Positions 57,246 to 64,000 of a stretch of DNA of 64,000 bases are shown in pieces; within the stretch, counting starts at the first letter, position 1; the number at the start of each line of letters is the position of its first letter. The stretch comes from DASUPK01 sp963819715 (lineage in GTDB: Bacteria > Actinomycetota > Thermoleophilia > Solirubrobacterales > 70-9), in assembly GCA_963819715.1 (NCBI GenBank), contig CAWFXE010000002.1, positions 992,001 through 1,056,000 on the forward strand, given 5' to 3'. Under the pieces are notes generated by a model that worked only from the letters and a program-made list of their open reading frames with translations, did no database searches and was not told the DNA's origin. Both the position numbers and the translations under genes were made by a program.

Positions 57246-59090
57246 GGCGTCGTCGTGGTCGTGGTGGGGGAGGTGATGCCCACGGCGAGCGTGACCGTGT
57301 CGCCGCGCTGGCCTCGCGAACCGGAGGGCGGGAACTCGGAGATCACGAAGCCGACCTGCGTCGGGTCGGTGGTCGGCTGCTCGGTCACGGCCGGGGTGAA
57401 GCCCGCCTTCTTCAGGGTGTTGACCGCGTCCTTGCGCAGCTGGCCGACGACGTCGGGGACGGTGATGGCTCCGGTCGAGGCGAAGATCGTCACCTGCGAG
57501 CCGCGCCCCACGCGCTTGCCCGCGCCCGGGCTCTGGCTCAGCACCTTGCCCTGCGGCTCCGTGGAGTCCTTCTGCACCTCGGTACCGGAGAGACCGGCGT
57601 TGGAGAGAATCGCGAGGGCCTGCTGGTCGTTGAGACCGACCACGTTCGGCACGATCACGGTGTTGGCGCCGCGCGAGACCTGCAGCGTCACGGTTTGAAG
57701 CGTCGAGAGCTGGGTGCCGGCGGGGGGTGAGGTGCCGATCACCGTTCCCCTGGGGACGGATTTCGAGAATTGTTGGATGACGGTGACCTTGAAACCCACG
57801 TTTTCCAGGCGTTTTGTCGCATCTGCCTCGTTGAGGCCGGCCACGGCTGGGCACCGCAACGATCGCCGGGCCGGAGCTGACGCTGAGGGTGACCGTCGAG
57901 CCCTCCTCGGCCTTGCCGCCGCCCCGGTCGGTGGGGATCGGATCCTGCTCAACCACCTGGTCCCTCGGGGCGGCGCTGGGCACGGCCTTGACGGCGACCT
58001 TGAAGCCGGCGCTGTCGAGGATCTGACTCGCCTGGTCGGAGGTCTTTCCGATCACGTCCGGGATCCCGACGTGCGAGGGCCTGGTGAGCGCGTACGCGAC
58101 CAGCGCCGCCACGCCGCAGGCCAGCAGCGCAAGCACGATCCAGCGCCAGCGGCGGCGGTTCGAGTCGTCGTAGTCGTAGTCGTAGTCCTCGTCCTCATCA
58201 CCCTCGGTCTCGCCTTCGGGAGAAACCGCGGCGAATGCGGCCGTGTCCTCCGGGCGGGGCTTGTCCGGCGCCCGCTCCGCCGCGTCGAGACCCTTGAGGA
58301 AGGCGTCGGCGTCCTTGAAGCGAGCATCCGGGTCCTTGGCGAGAGCCCGCATGACGACCGCATCGAGGGCCGGCGGAATCTCGGGATTGATCGCGCTCGG
58401 GCGCCTGGGCGCCTCCGAGACCTGCTTGAGCGCCACCGCCACGGCGCTGTCGCCCTCGAAGGGGACGCGGCCGGTCAGGGCCTCGTAGAGGATCACGCCG
58501 ATCGAGTAGATGTCCGAGCGGGGGGTCGTGGGCTTGCCCTGCGCCTGCTCCGGCGAGAGGTACTGGGCCGTACCCATCACGGAGCCGGTCGCGGTGATGT
58601 CCGAGTTCTCGCCGCCGCGGGCGATCCCGAAGTCGGCGACGCGCGCTCGGCCCTCGTCGTCGATCAGGACGTTCTGGGGCTTCAGGTCGCGGTGGATGAT
58701 CCCCTTCCGGTGGGCGAACCGGGCCGCTTTGAGGATCTGGCGGGTGAAGTCGATCGCGTCCTTGGTCCCCATGCCGCCCTTGACCAGATCCTTGAGCGAG
58801 GGCCCGTCGACGTACTCCATGGCGATGAAGTAGGTGTCTCGGAACGAGCCCCGGTCGAAGACGCCGACGACGTTGGGGTGCTGGAGACCGGCAGCGGATT
58901 GCGCCTCGCGCTGGAAGCGCTGCACGAACTCGCCGTCCTGCGCGAAGCGGTCATGGAGGATCTTGATCGCGACGTTGCGGTCGAGCTCGGTGTCCTCGGC
59001 GAGCCAGACGTCGGCCATGCCGCCCGAGCCGATCTTGTGATCGAGCTGGTAGCGCTCGTCGACCATCGTCCCCTTGCGCGGAGCGACCAT
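57242..59090 (-). CDS. pknB: Ser/Thr protein kinase PknB with four PASTA repeats; one-base frameshift near 57845
   Basis: Start ATG 59090 overlaps the pbpA stop (TGATG). Kinase motifs are intact: YQLDHKIGSGGMADVWLAED, NVAIKILHD, IIHRDLKPQNVLID, VADFGIARGGEN and MGTAQYLSPEQAQGK. One membrane helix (WRWIVLALLACGVAALVAYAL) is followed by exterior PASTA repeats. PASTA 1 (HVGIPDVIGKTSDQA) is in the kinase frame. PASTA 2-4 (AGLNEADATKRLENVGF, VPNVVGLNDQQALAIL, VPDVVGQLRKDAVNTL) are in another frame down to 57242. The segment is 1849 bases, one over a multiple of three. Removing one G of the GG at 57845-57846 restores VPSVAGLNEAD. Either a sequence error or a truncating mutation. Confidence 0.88.
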
Positions 59091-60526
59091 CAGGCGCCAC
59101 TCCCGAGGAGGCTCTCGGCGACCGCACTGAAGATCGGCCCGCAGGTGGGTCCGCCGAAACCGCTCGTGTGCTCGACGATGCAGGAGATCGCGATTTTCGG
59201 ATCATCAGCCGGGGCGAAACCGATGAACCAGGCGTCGTTGACGCCCGGGGAGATCTCGGCCGTTCCGGTCTTGCCCGCCGCGTCGACGCCCGAGAGCGCC
59301 GCCGCCGTACCGGTTCCCTCCGAGACCACGTCTTGCATCATGTCGTTGAGCTCGGAGGCCGTCTCCTCGCTCATCACATGGCTCTGGCGGGCCGGGTCGA
59401 GGTTCGTCTCTCGTCCGTCTGGATCGATGACCTTCGACCAGAGCCGCGGTTCCGTCAGCTCGCCCTTGTTGGCCACGGTCGCCGCGACCTCCGCCATCTG
59501 CAGCGGCGTGACCCGCAACCGCTCCTGACCGATCGCGACCCGCCCGATGTCGATTGTGTCCTGAGGGCCCAGCAGCTTGTTGCCGTCGTAGACACCGCTG
59601 GCGGCCAGCTGGAAGCCCGGATAGTCGAGCTGCGGCTTGGCGTTGAAGCCGTAGCGCTCCATGTACTTGAACATCGTGTCCTTGCCGATCTTCTCGCCCG
59701 CCTGGGCCCACCAGGTGTTGACGGAGTTCGTCAGCGCCGTGGTCATGGGGATGTCGCCGAACTGCTCGCCGCCGGAGTTGGAGAGCGGTACGCCCTCGAT
59801 CTCGAGTGGGGATCGGCCGCTGAGGACGGAGTCCGGCGTGAAGTCGCCGCTGTCCAGCGCGGCGGTCGCAGTCACCACCTTCATGGTCGACCCCGGCGGG
59901 TATCCGGCCTGGGTCGCCCGGTTGAAGAGGGGAGCGCTGGTCTGGGAGTTGAGCCGCTTGAAGGTGTTCGAGCTCTCCACGGAGTTCGGGTCGTACTCCG
60001 GGATGCTCACCATCGCCTTGATCTCCCCGGTCGAGGGGACCATCGCGACGACCGACCCGCGTCGCCCCGCCAGGCCGTCCACCGCTGCACGCTGGGCATT
60101 GACGTTCAGCGAGGACTGCACGTTGTCGCCCTCCTGCGCGTGCCCCTGCAGCTCGTCGAGCACGGAGAGAAACTCGGTCTTGTTGCCGATCAGCTCGTCG
60201 TTGTGAGAAAGCTCGAAGCCCACCCGGCCTCGGTCGACGAAGCTATACCCGATCGGGTTCCCGAACAGGGAGCCCAGCGGGTAATGGCGCACGTAGATCC
60301 GATTGTTGTCCCTGCCGGTCGGCCTGGAATGGGCGATTACGGTGCGGCCGTCGTCCGCAAGGATGTTGCCGCGCTTGATCTTCTGCTCCTCGAGCAGGGG
60401 CCTGCGGTTGGCGGTGTTGGCCTTCAGCGAGCCCGAGTCGAACACCGACCAGTAGGACGTGAAGCCGAAGAGCAGCGCGTAGAGCAGCAGGATGAGCCCG
60501 AAGAGCTTGACGATCTGGCGGTTCAC
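59090..60526 (-). CDS. pbpA: Penicillin-binding protein 2 (PbpA-type transpeptidase)
   Basis: 478 residues. One N-terminal helix (IVKLFGLILLLYALLFGFTS) precedes a dimerisation domain with RRPLLEEQKIKRGNILADDG. The transpeptidase motifs are SxxK in PPGSTMKVVTATAAL, SxN in ALTNSVNTWWAQ and KTG in AAGKTGTAEISPG. It crosslinks peptidoglycan with the adjacent SEDS protein. Overlaps rodA/ftsW by 4 bases and pknB by 1-3 bases, the classical actinobacterial order. Confidence 0.95.
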   Translation of the reverse strand: MNRQIVKLFGLILLLYALLFGFTSYWSVFDSGSLKANTANRRPLLEEQKIKRGNILADDGRTVIAHSRPTGRDNNRIYVRHYPLGSLFGNPIGYSFVDRGRVGFELSHNDELIGNKTEFLSVLDELQGHAQEGDNVQSSLNVNAQRAAVDGLAGRRGSVVAMVPSTGEIKAMVSIPEYDPNSVESSNTFKRLNSQTSAPLFNRATQAGYPPGSTMKVVTATAALDSGDFTPDSVLSGRSPLEIEGVPLSNSGGEQFGDIPMTTALTNSVNTWWAQAGEKIGKDTMFKYMERYGFNAKPQLDYPGFQLAASGVYDGNKLLGPQDTIDIGRVAIGQERLRVTPLQMAEVAATVANKGELTEPRLWSKVIDPDGRETNLDPARQSHVMSEETASELNDMMQDVVSEGTGTAAALSGVDAAGKTGTAEISPGVNDAWFIGFAPADDPKIAISCIVEHTSGFGGPTCGPIFSAVAESLLGSGA

Positions 60527-61851
60527 TCCGCCACCCGCGCCTCGTTCTGCAGCCGCACCCGCCGGCGCGACTTGTCGGAGACCATCAGGAGCAGGGCCAA
60601 GAGGATGAAGTTCGCGACGATCGAGCTGCCGCCGTAGGAGATGAACGGCAGGGTGACTCCCGTGAGCGGGATCACCCGGGTGACGCCGCCGATGATCACG
60701 AACGCCTGCAGGGCGAGGATCGTGGTCAGCCCAGTGGCGAGCAGCTTCGAGAATCCGTCCTCGGCCAGGATCGCGGTCTTGAAGCCGCGCTCGGAGATCA
60801 GCGCATAGATCAGCACGACCGCGGCGCCGCCGAAGAGGCCGAGCTCATCGACGATCACGGAATAGATGAAGTCCGTGTGCGGCGCCGGCAGGATCGCGCA
60901 CCTATCCGGAAAGTCACCGTGACAGGCAGGCAACTGCACCAGCGAATCGCCGAGGCCACGGCCGAAGAGCCCACCGTCAGCCTGAGCGAAGATGGATTGC
61001 GACAGCTGGTAGCCACTGCCGCTTGCATCGTGGAAGGGGTCAAGCCAGATGTCGAAGCGCTGCTGGATGTGCGCTGACGTGTGGGCGAAGAACCAGGCGC
61101 CCGCCACGAACATCAGCAGGCCGATGATCACGAACGAGATCCGGGATGTCGCGACGTAGATCAGCGCCAGGAACGCGCCGAAGAACATCACCGAACTGCC
61201 CAGGTCTCGGATGAACACCAGCAGGACCATGGCCGCGCCCCACACAACGAGCAGCGGCCCGAGGTGCTTCAGCGGCGGGAGCACGAGGCCCATGAACTTG
61301 CGCGTCCCGATCACGAGCACCTCGCGGCGCTCGTTCAGGTAGCTGGCAAGGAAGATGACGATGCAGATCTTCGCCAGCTCGGTCGGCTGGAAGGTGATCG
61401 GGCCCAGGTCGATGGCGAGGAATGCATCGTTCGTGGCATGCCCCGCGAATCGCGGCAGGATCAGCAGGACGATCCCGGCGAGCGCGATCAGATAGCGGTA
61501 GCGCTCGAGAGCTGCGTAGTCCCGGAGGAAGATGATCGTCGCCGAGAAGAGGACGAGGCCGAGCACGAACCAGTTGGCCTGGTCGCGGGCCAGCCCCTCG
61601 TCGAGGCGGTAGAGCATCACCAGGCCAAAGGCGGCGAGCAGCGCCACCAGCGGGAAGAGGAAGGGGTCGGCGTCGGGCAGGCGGATCCGGATGACGATGT
61701 GGGTCGCGACGCAGACGGCCAGGAAGTAGGCGCCGTAGAAGACGCTGGCGTTGAGCTTGTCCGAGTTCGTGATGAGCACGGCCGTGAACCCGGCCGTGAC
61801 CAACAGCGCGACCGGGATCAGGGCAAAGAGCTCGCGGGTGCGGGCGCTCAA
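60523..61851 (-). CDS. rodA: SEDS-family glycosyltransferase FtsW/RodA
   Basis: 442 residues and 10-12 helices. SEDS blocks are DADPFLFPLVALLAAFGLVMLYRLD, ITFQPTELAKICIVIFLASYL, HLGPLLVVWGAAMVLLVFIRDLGSSVMFFG and VIPLTGVTLPFISYGGSSIV. The loop before the last helices contains YQLSQSIFAQADGGLFGRGLGDS. It polymerises lipid II together with PbpA. In actinobacteria this locus position is RodA, though FtsW naming is common. Overlaps both neighbours by 4 bases. Confidence 0.94.
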   Translation of the reverse strand: MSARTRELFALIPVALLVTAGFTAVLITNSDKLNASVFYGAYFLAVCVATHIVIRIRLPDADPFLFPLVALLAAFGLVMLYRLDEGLARDQANWFVLGLVLFSATIIFLRDYAALERYRYLIALAGIVLLILPRFAGHATNDAFLAIDLGPITFQPTELAKICIVIFLASYLNERREVLVIGTRKFMGLVLPPLKHLGPLLVVWGAAMVLLVFIRDLGSSVMFFGAFLALIYVATSRISFVIIGLLMFVAGAWFFAHTSAHIQQRFDIWLDPFHDASGSGYQLSQSIFAQADGGLFGRGLGDSLVQLPACHGDFPDRCAILPAPHTDFIYSVIVDELGLFGGAAVVLIYALISERGFKTAILAEDGFSKLLATGLTTILALQAFVIIGGVTRVIPLTGVTLPFISYGGSSIVANFILLALLLMVSDKSRRRVRLQNEARVAE

Positions 61852-63083
61852 CTCTTCTTGGCCTGCTGGGCCTTGGCGTTGGCCCCAGACTTCTTCTTCG
61901 GCGGCGGAGCTGGCGGCGGTGGCAGCCCCTCCGTGGGCCTCGTTTGGATGTCGTCCGCGAGATCCGTCGCATCTCCCTTGCTCCGCAGCGTGTGGCCGGT
62001 GACGGCCTTCTGGCGGTCCTCGGAGAGGGTCCCCAGCTGCACCGGGATCGAGTACTGCTTCGAGTAGAGGCTGATTCCCAGCGGGAGCGAGTACGGCAGT
62101 CCCCTGTACACGGCCACGTCCCCCCGGTCGTCCGAACCGAGGAAGTAGATCGAGCGGGCGAAGAGGAAGCCGCCGCCGACCACCACGACGACAGCCAGGA
62201 TCGCCGCCGACCAGCCCAGGAACCGCTTGCGTTTGTGAGACGCCGGCATCGGCCCGCGGCCGCGCATCCGGTCGGTTGCCGCGCGCATGCGCTCCCCGGT
62301 CGCCCCGGCCTGCTCGGCGGTGCGTGAGATCAGCGTGGCGCTCTCCTCGCCCTCCTTCGCCTCGGCGTCGGCCAACCGGAAGGCGATCGCGGTGATGTTG
62401 TCGCGCCCTCCGCCCCGGTTGGCGGCCTCGATGAGCTTGCTGACCGCGCTCCTCAGGCTGCGGGAGGAGACCAGAATCTGGCGGATCTCGTCGTCGGAGA
62501 CCATCGTCGTCAGGCCGTCGCTGCAGAGCAGGAAGACGTCCCCGTCGCGCGCCGGGAAGGTCATCGTGTCGACGTTCACGTTGGGCTCGGGACCGAGGGC
62601 GCGGGTGATGATCGAGCGCTGGGGATGCTCCTCGGCCTCCTCCTCGGTGAGGCGGCCCTGGCGGCGCAGCTCCTCGACGAGCGAGTGGTCCTTGGTGAGG
62701 CGCTTCAGCTGCCCGTTGCGCAGGACGTAGGCGCGGCTATCGCCGACGTGGCCAAGGGCGACCTCGTTGCCGCGGACCAGGGCCGACGTCAGGGTCGTCC
62801 CCATCCCGGCTCGGGAGGAGTCCTCCTGCGCGAGTTGGTGGATCTTGCGGTTCGCCGCCTGCGCGATCTCCTCGAGCTGCCCCTCGGCCGGCTCGGAGGA
62901 GCTGCCCTGTCGGCGCTGCTCGAAGGCGCTGGCGGCTATGCGCGAGGCGACCTCGCCGGCCTGCGCGCCCCCCATCCCGTCGGCCACCGCGAACAGTGGC
63001 GCTCGGGCGAAGTAGGAGTCCTCGTTCGCGTGACGCTGGCGACCGGTGTCTGTCTTGTATGCCTCTTCGGCGACGGTGAGCAT
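61848..63083 (-). CDS. pstP: PP2C-family Ser/Thr protein phosphatase (PstP type)
   Basis: 411 residues. Metal-binding and catalytic PP2C motifs are in order: LFAVADGMGGAQAGEVAS, VALGHVGDSRAYVLRNGQLKRLT, ITRALGPEPNV, FLLCSDGLTTMVSD and GGGRDNITAIAFRL. A linker leads to one membrane helix (LGWSAAILAVVVVVGGGFLFA) and an exterior domain of about 80 residues ending in a Pro/Lys-rich tail. It reverses phosphorylation by PknB and related kinases. It is coupled by a one-base or 4-base overlap to fhaB and rodA. Confidence 0.95.
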   Translation of the reverse strand: MLTVAEEAYKTDTGRQRHANEDSYFARAPLFAVADGMGGAQAGEVASRIAASAFEQRRQGSSSEPAEGQLEEIAQAANRKIHQLAQEDSSRAGMGTTLTSALVRGNEVALGHVGDSRAYVLRNGQLKRLTKDHSLVEELRRQGRLTEEEAEEHPQRSIITRALGPEPNVNVDTMTFPARDGDVFLLCSDGLTTMVSDDEIRQILVSSRSLRSAVSKLIEAANRGGGRDNITAIAFRLADAEAKEGEESATLISRTAEQAGATGERMRAATDRMRGRGPMPASHKRKRFLGWSAAILAVVVVVGGGFLFARSIYFLGSDDRGDVAVYRGLPYSLPLGISLYSKQYSIPVQLGTLSEDRQKAVTGHTLRSKGDATDLADDIQTRPTEGLPPPPAPPPKKKSGANAKAQQAKKS

Positions 63084-63547
63084 CAGGAGACCTCGAAGCG
63101 GAACTCAGTGTCCCCGATACGGATCACGTCACCGGGTCTCAGCTCAGCCTCGCCGTGGAGCTCCTTCGAGTTGAGGAGCGTGCCGTTGGTGGAATTCAGG
63201 TCCTCGACGAAATACCCGCCTCCGCGATTGAAAACCCGCACGTGGAAGCCCGAGGCGTAACGGTCGTCGAGCCTCACATCGGCGTCGGCCGAGCGCCCGA
63301 GCGAGATGCCGCCGAACAGGTCGAAGTGATCCCCCTTGTTGAGCCCCCCGCCCTCCTCGACGACGAGGAACGCATCGGTCGCTTCCTCTCCACCACCGAG
63401 CACGTCGTGATAACCGGTCTCGAAGCCGGGCGAGGCAGTGCCCCGCAGGTCGCGCAGCGCCATCCGCGTGACCCAGAGCAGGAAGAGATAGAGGACGGCC
63501 AGGAAGCCGAACTTGAGCGCTACGGCTAGCGGCTCGAGGTCGTTCAC
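63083..63547 (-). CDS. fhaB: FHA-domain membrane protein FhaB
   Basis: 154 residues from GTG 63547, which overlaps the fhaA stop (GTGA). An N-terminal helix (FGFLAVLYLFLLWVTRMAL) and a linker precede the FHA domain: FGGISLGRSADADVRLDDRYASGFHVRVF (GR and SxxH) and FVEDLNSTNGTLLNSKEL (NG). FHA domains bind phosphothreonine, so it should recruit partners phosphorylated by PknB; mycobacterial FhaB (FipA) acts in division. Confidence 0.92.
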   Translation of the reverse strand: MNDLEPLAVALKFGFLAVLYLFLLWVTRMALRDLRGTASPGFETGYHDVLGGGEEATDAFLVVEEGGGLNKGDHFDLFGGISLGRSADADVRLDDRYASGFHVRVFNRGGGYFVEDLNSTNGTLLNSKELHGEAELRPGDVIRIGDTEFRFEVS

Positions 63548-64000
63548 TGCTCGATGTCGAAACCGAAGACCTTGGTCCCTAGGGTGATTTCGTCGCCCGG
63601 AGAAAGGCGGGCGTTGGCGACTCGACGTCCGTTGATCTTGACGCCGTTGGTTGAGTTGAGGTCGACGATCTGCCAATCCCCGACGCTCGAGCGGCGCAGC
63701 TCGGCGTGCCGGCGGGAGATGTTGGGGTCATCGATGATGCAGTCCGCCTCCTTGGAACGGCCGAGCGTCGCCGTCGGCCCGTCGAGGACGTAGCGGCGGT
63801 CGTCGACCGTGATGATCGCCCTGGTCTCCGAGTAGGCGGCGTCCGGGCGGCGCTTCGACTTCGCCTTCTCCGCCTGCGTCGCCGAATAGACCATCGTGTG
63901 GCCGTGCTCCCCCTGCTCCGGGTCGGCGCCCTGACGCTGCGGGGGGCGAACCAGGCGGGTCTGGATCCCGAACTCCCCCAGGCGCAGGCGCTCGTCCTGG
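63544..64000 (-). CDS. fhaA: FHA-domain protein FhaA, N-terminus outside window
   Basis: The C-terminal FHA domain is clear: VLDGPTATLGRSKEADCIID, SRRHAELR (SxxH) and DLNSTNGVKINGRRV. Upstream of an internal ATG at 63894 the frame stays open to 64000 and reads LRLGEFGIQTRLVRPPQRQG, so the gene almost certainly starts beyond the window. FhaA proteins usually have a DUF3662 domain before the FHA domain, which LRLGEFGIQTRL may be the end of. It is the first seen member of the wall-growth operon. Confidence 0.88.
   Translation of the reverse strand, partial: QDERLRLGEFGIQTRLVRPPQRQGADPEQGEHGHTMVYSATQAEKAKSKRRPDAAYSETRAIITVDDRRYVLDGPTATLGRSKEADCIIDDPNISRRHAELRRSSVGDWQIVDLNSTNGVKINGRRVANARLSPGDEITLGTKVFGFDIEQ

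Noticed and set aside
56280..59090. A 936-residue kinase-D-Ala-D-Ala ligase fusion protein
   Set aside because: The reading frame is open, but the middle (about 57245-57845) is Arg/Gly-rich nonsense, while another frame over the same bases encodes clean PASTA repeats. It is produced by the frameshift.

Overview
The window is GC-rich, gene-dense DNA from an actinobacterium. The strongest taxonomic marker is the right-hand operon (FHA proteins, PP2C phosphatase, RodA/FtsW, PBP2, PknB with PASTA repeats), which is typical of Actinomycetota. GTG/TTG starts are frequent, genes overlap by 1 or 4 bases, and TANNNT boxes sit 7-13 bases before many starts, suggesting leaderless transcripts. Gene content would fit Thermoleophilia/Solirubrobacterales, but that is inference. 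No phage, insertion sequence, CRISPR array, integrase or rRNA was seen, and no stretch over 300 bases lacks a gene or tRNA.

Left third (1-18.5 kb), cofactors and 2-oxoacid dehydrogenases: a TPP riboswitch heads thiO and a ThiS-ThiG fusion on the minus strand, with thiE divergent. Next come dihydrolipoyl dehydrogenase (E3), a TMEM175-like membrane protein, a kappa-GST-like protein and a first E1alpha-E1beta-E2 set. A second set with branched-chain features follows and ends in a Leu/Val-type dehydrogenase, so deamination and oxidative decarboxylation of branched-chain amino acids lie in one run. After a SnoaL-like protein and an MMPL transporter come lipB and lipA, which make the lipoyl groups both E2 proteins need. 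TPP, lipoate and the enzymes using them thus sit within about 18 kb.

Middle (18.5-39 kb), mixed housekeeping and envelope genes: a secreted PG-binding protein, rhomboid protease, D-Ala-D-Ala carboxypeptidase, tRNA-Ala(TGC), glutamate dehydrogenase, a Pro/Glu-rich disordered protein, a membrane GGDEF protein, tRNA-Ala(CGC), an AlkZ-like DNA glycosylase, an ammonium transporter, a LysR regulator divergent from a universal stress protein, a possible TIR-like protein, metF, a DUF3105 protein and a secreted PGRP-type amidase.

Right part (38-56 kb), surface polysaccharide: FemAB-like and GNAT acyltransferases, an initiating sugar-phosphate transferase, four glycosyltransferases, a Wzx-type flippase, a Wzy/ligase-type protein, two membrane-anchored accessory proteins (FlgD-Ig fold, LytR_C) and a CapD/WbpM-type dehydratase. 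DedA and UppP, which fit undecaprenyl phosphate recycling, follow in one operon with purM. A membrane Ser/Thr kinase with a discoidin-like exterior faces the last operon.

Right end (56-64 kb), growth and division operon read right to left: fhaA (cut by the window), fhaB, pstP, rodA/ftsW, pbpA, pknB and ddl, all overlapping. pknB carries a one-base insertion between PASTA 1 and 2. The shifted frame happens to join ddl, giving a false kinase-Ddl fusion.

The most novel-looking non-coding signal is a compact stem-loop element, ATGYGAGGG-(variable stem)-ACCCGTTTA, present three times: before thiE, before lpd and after ddl.
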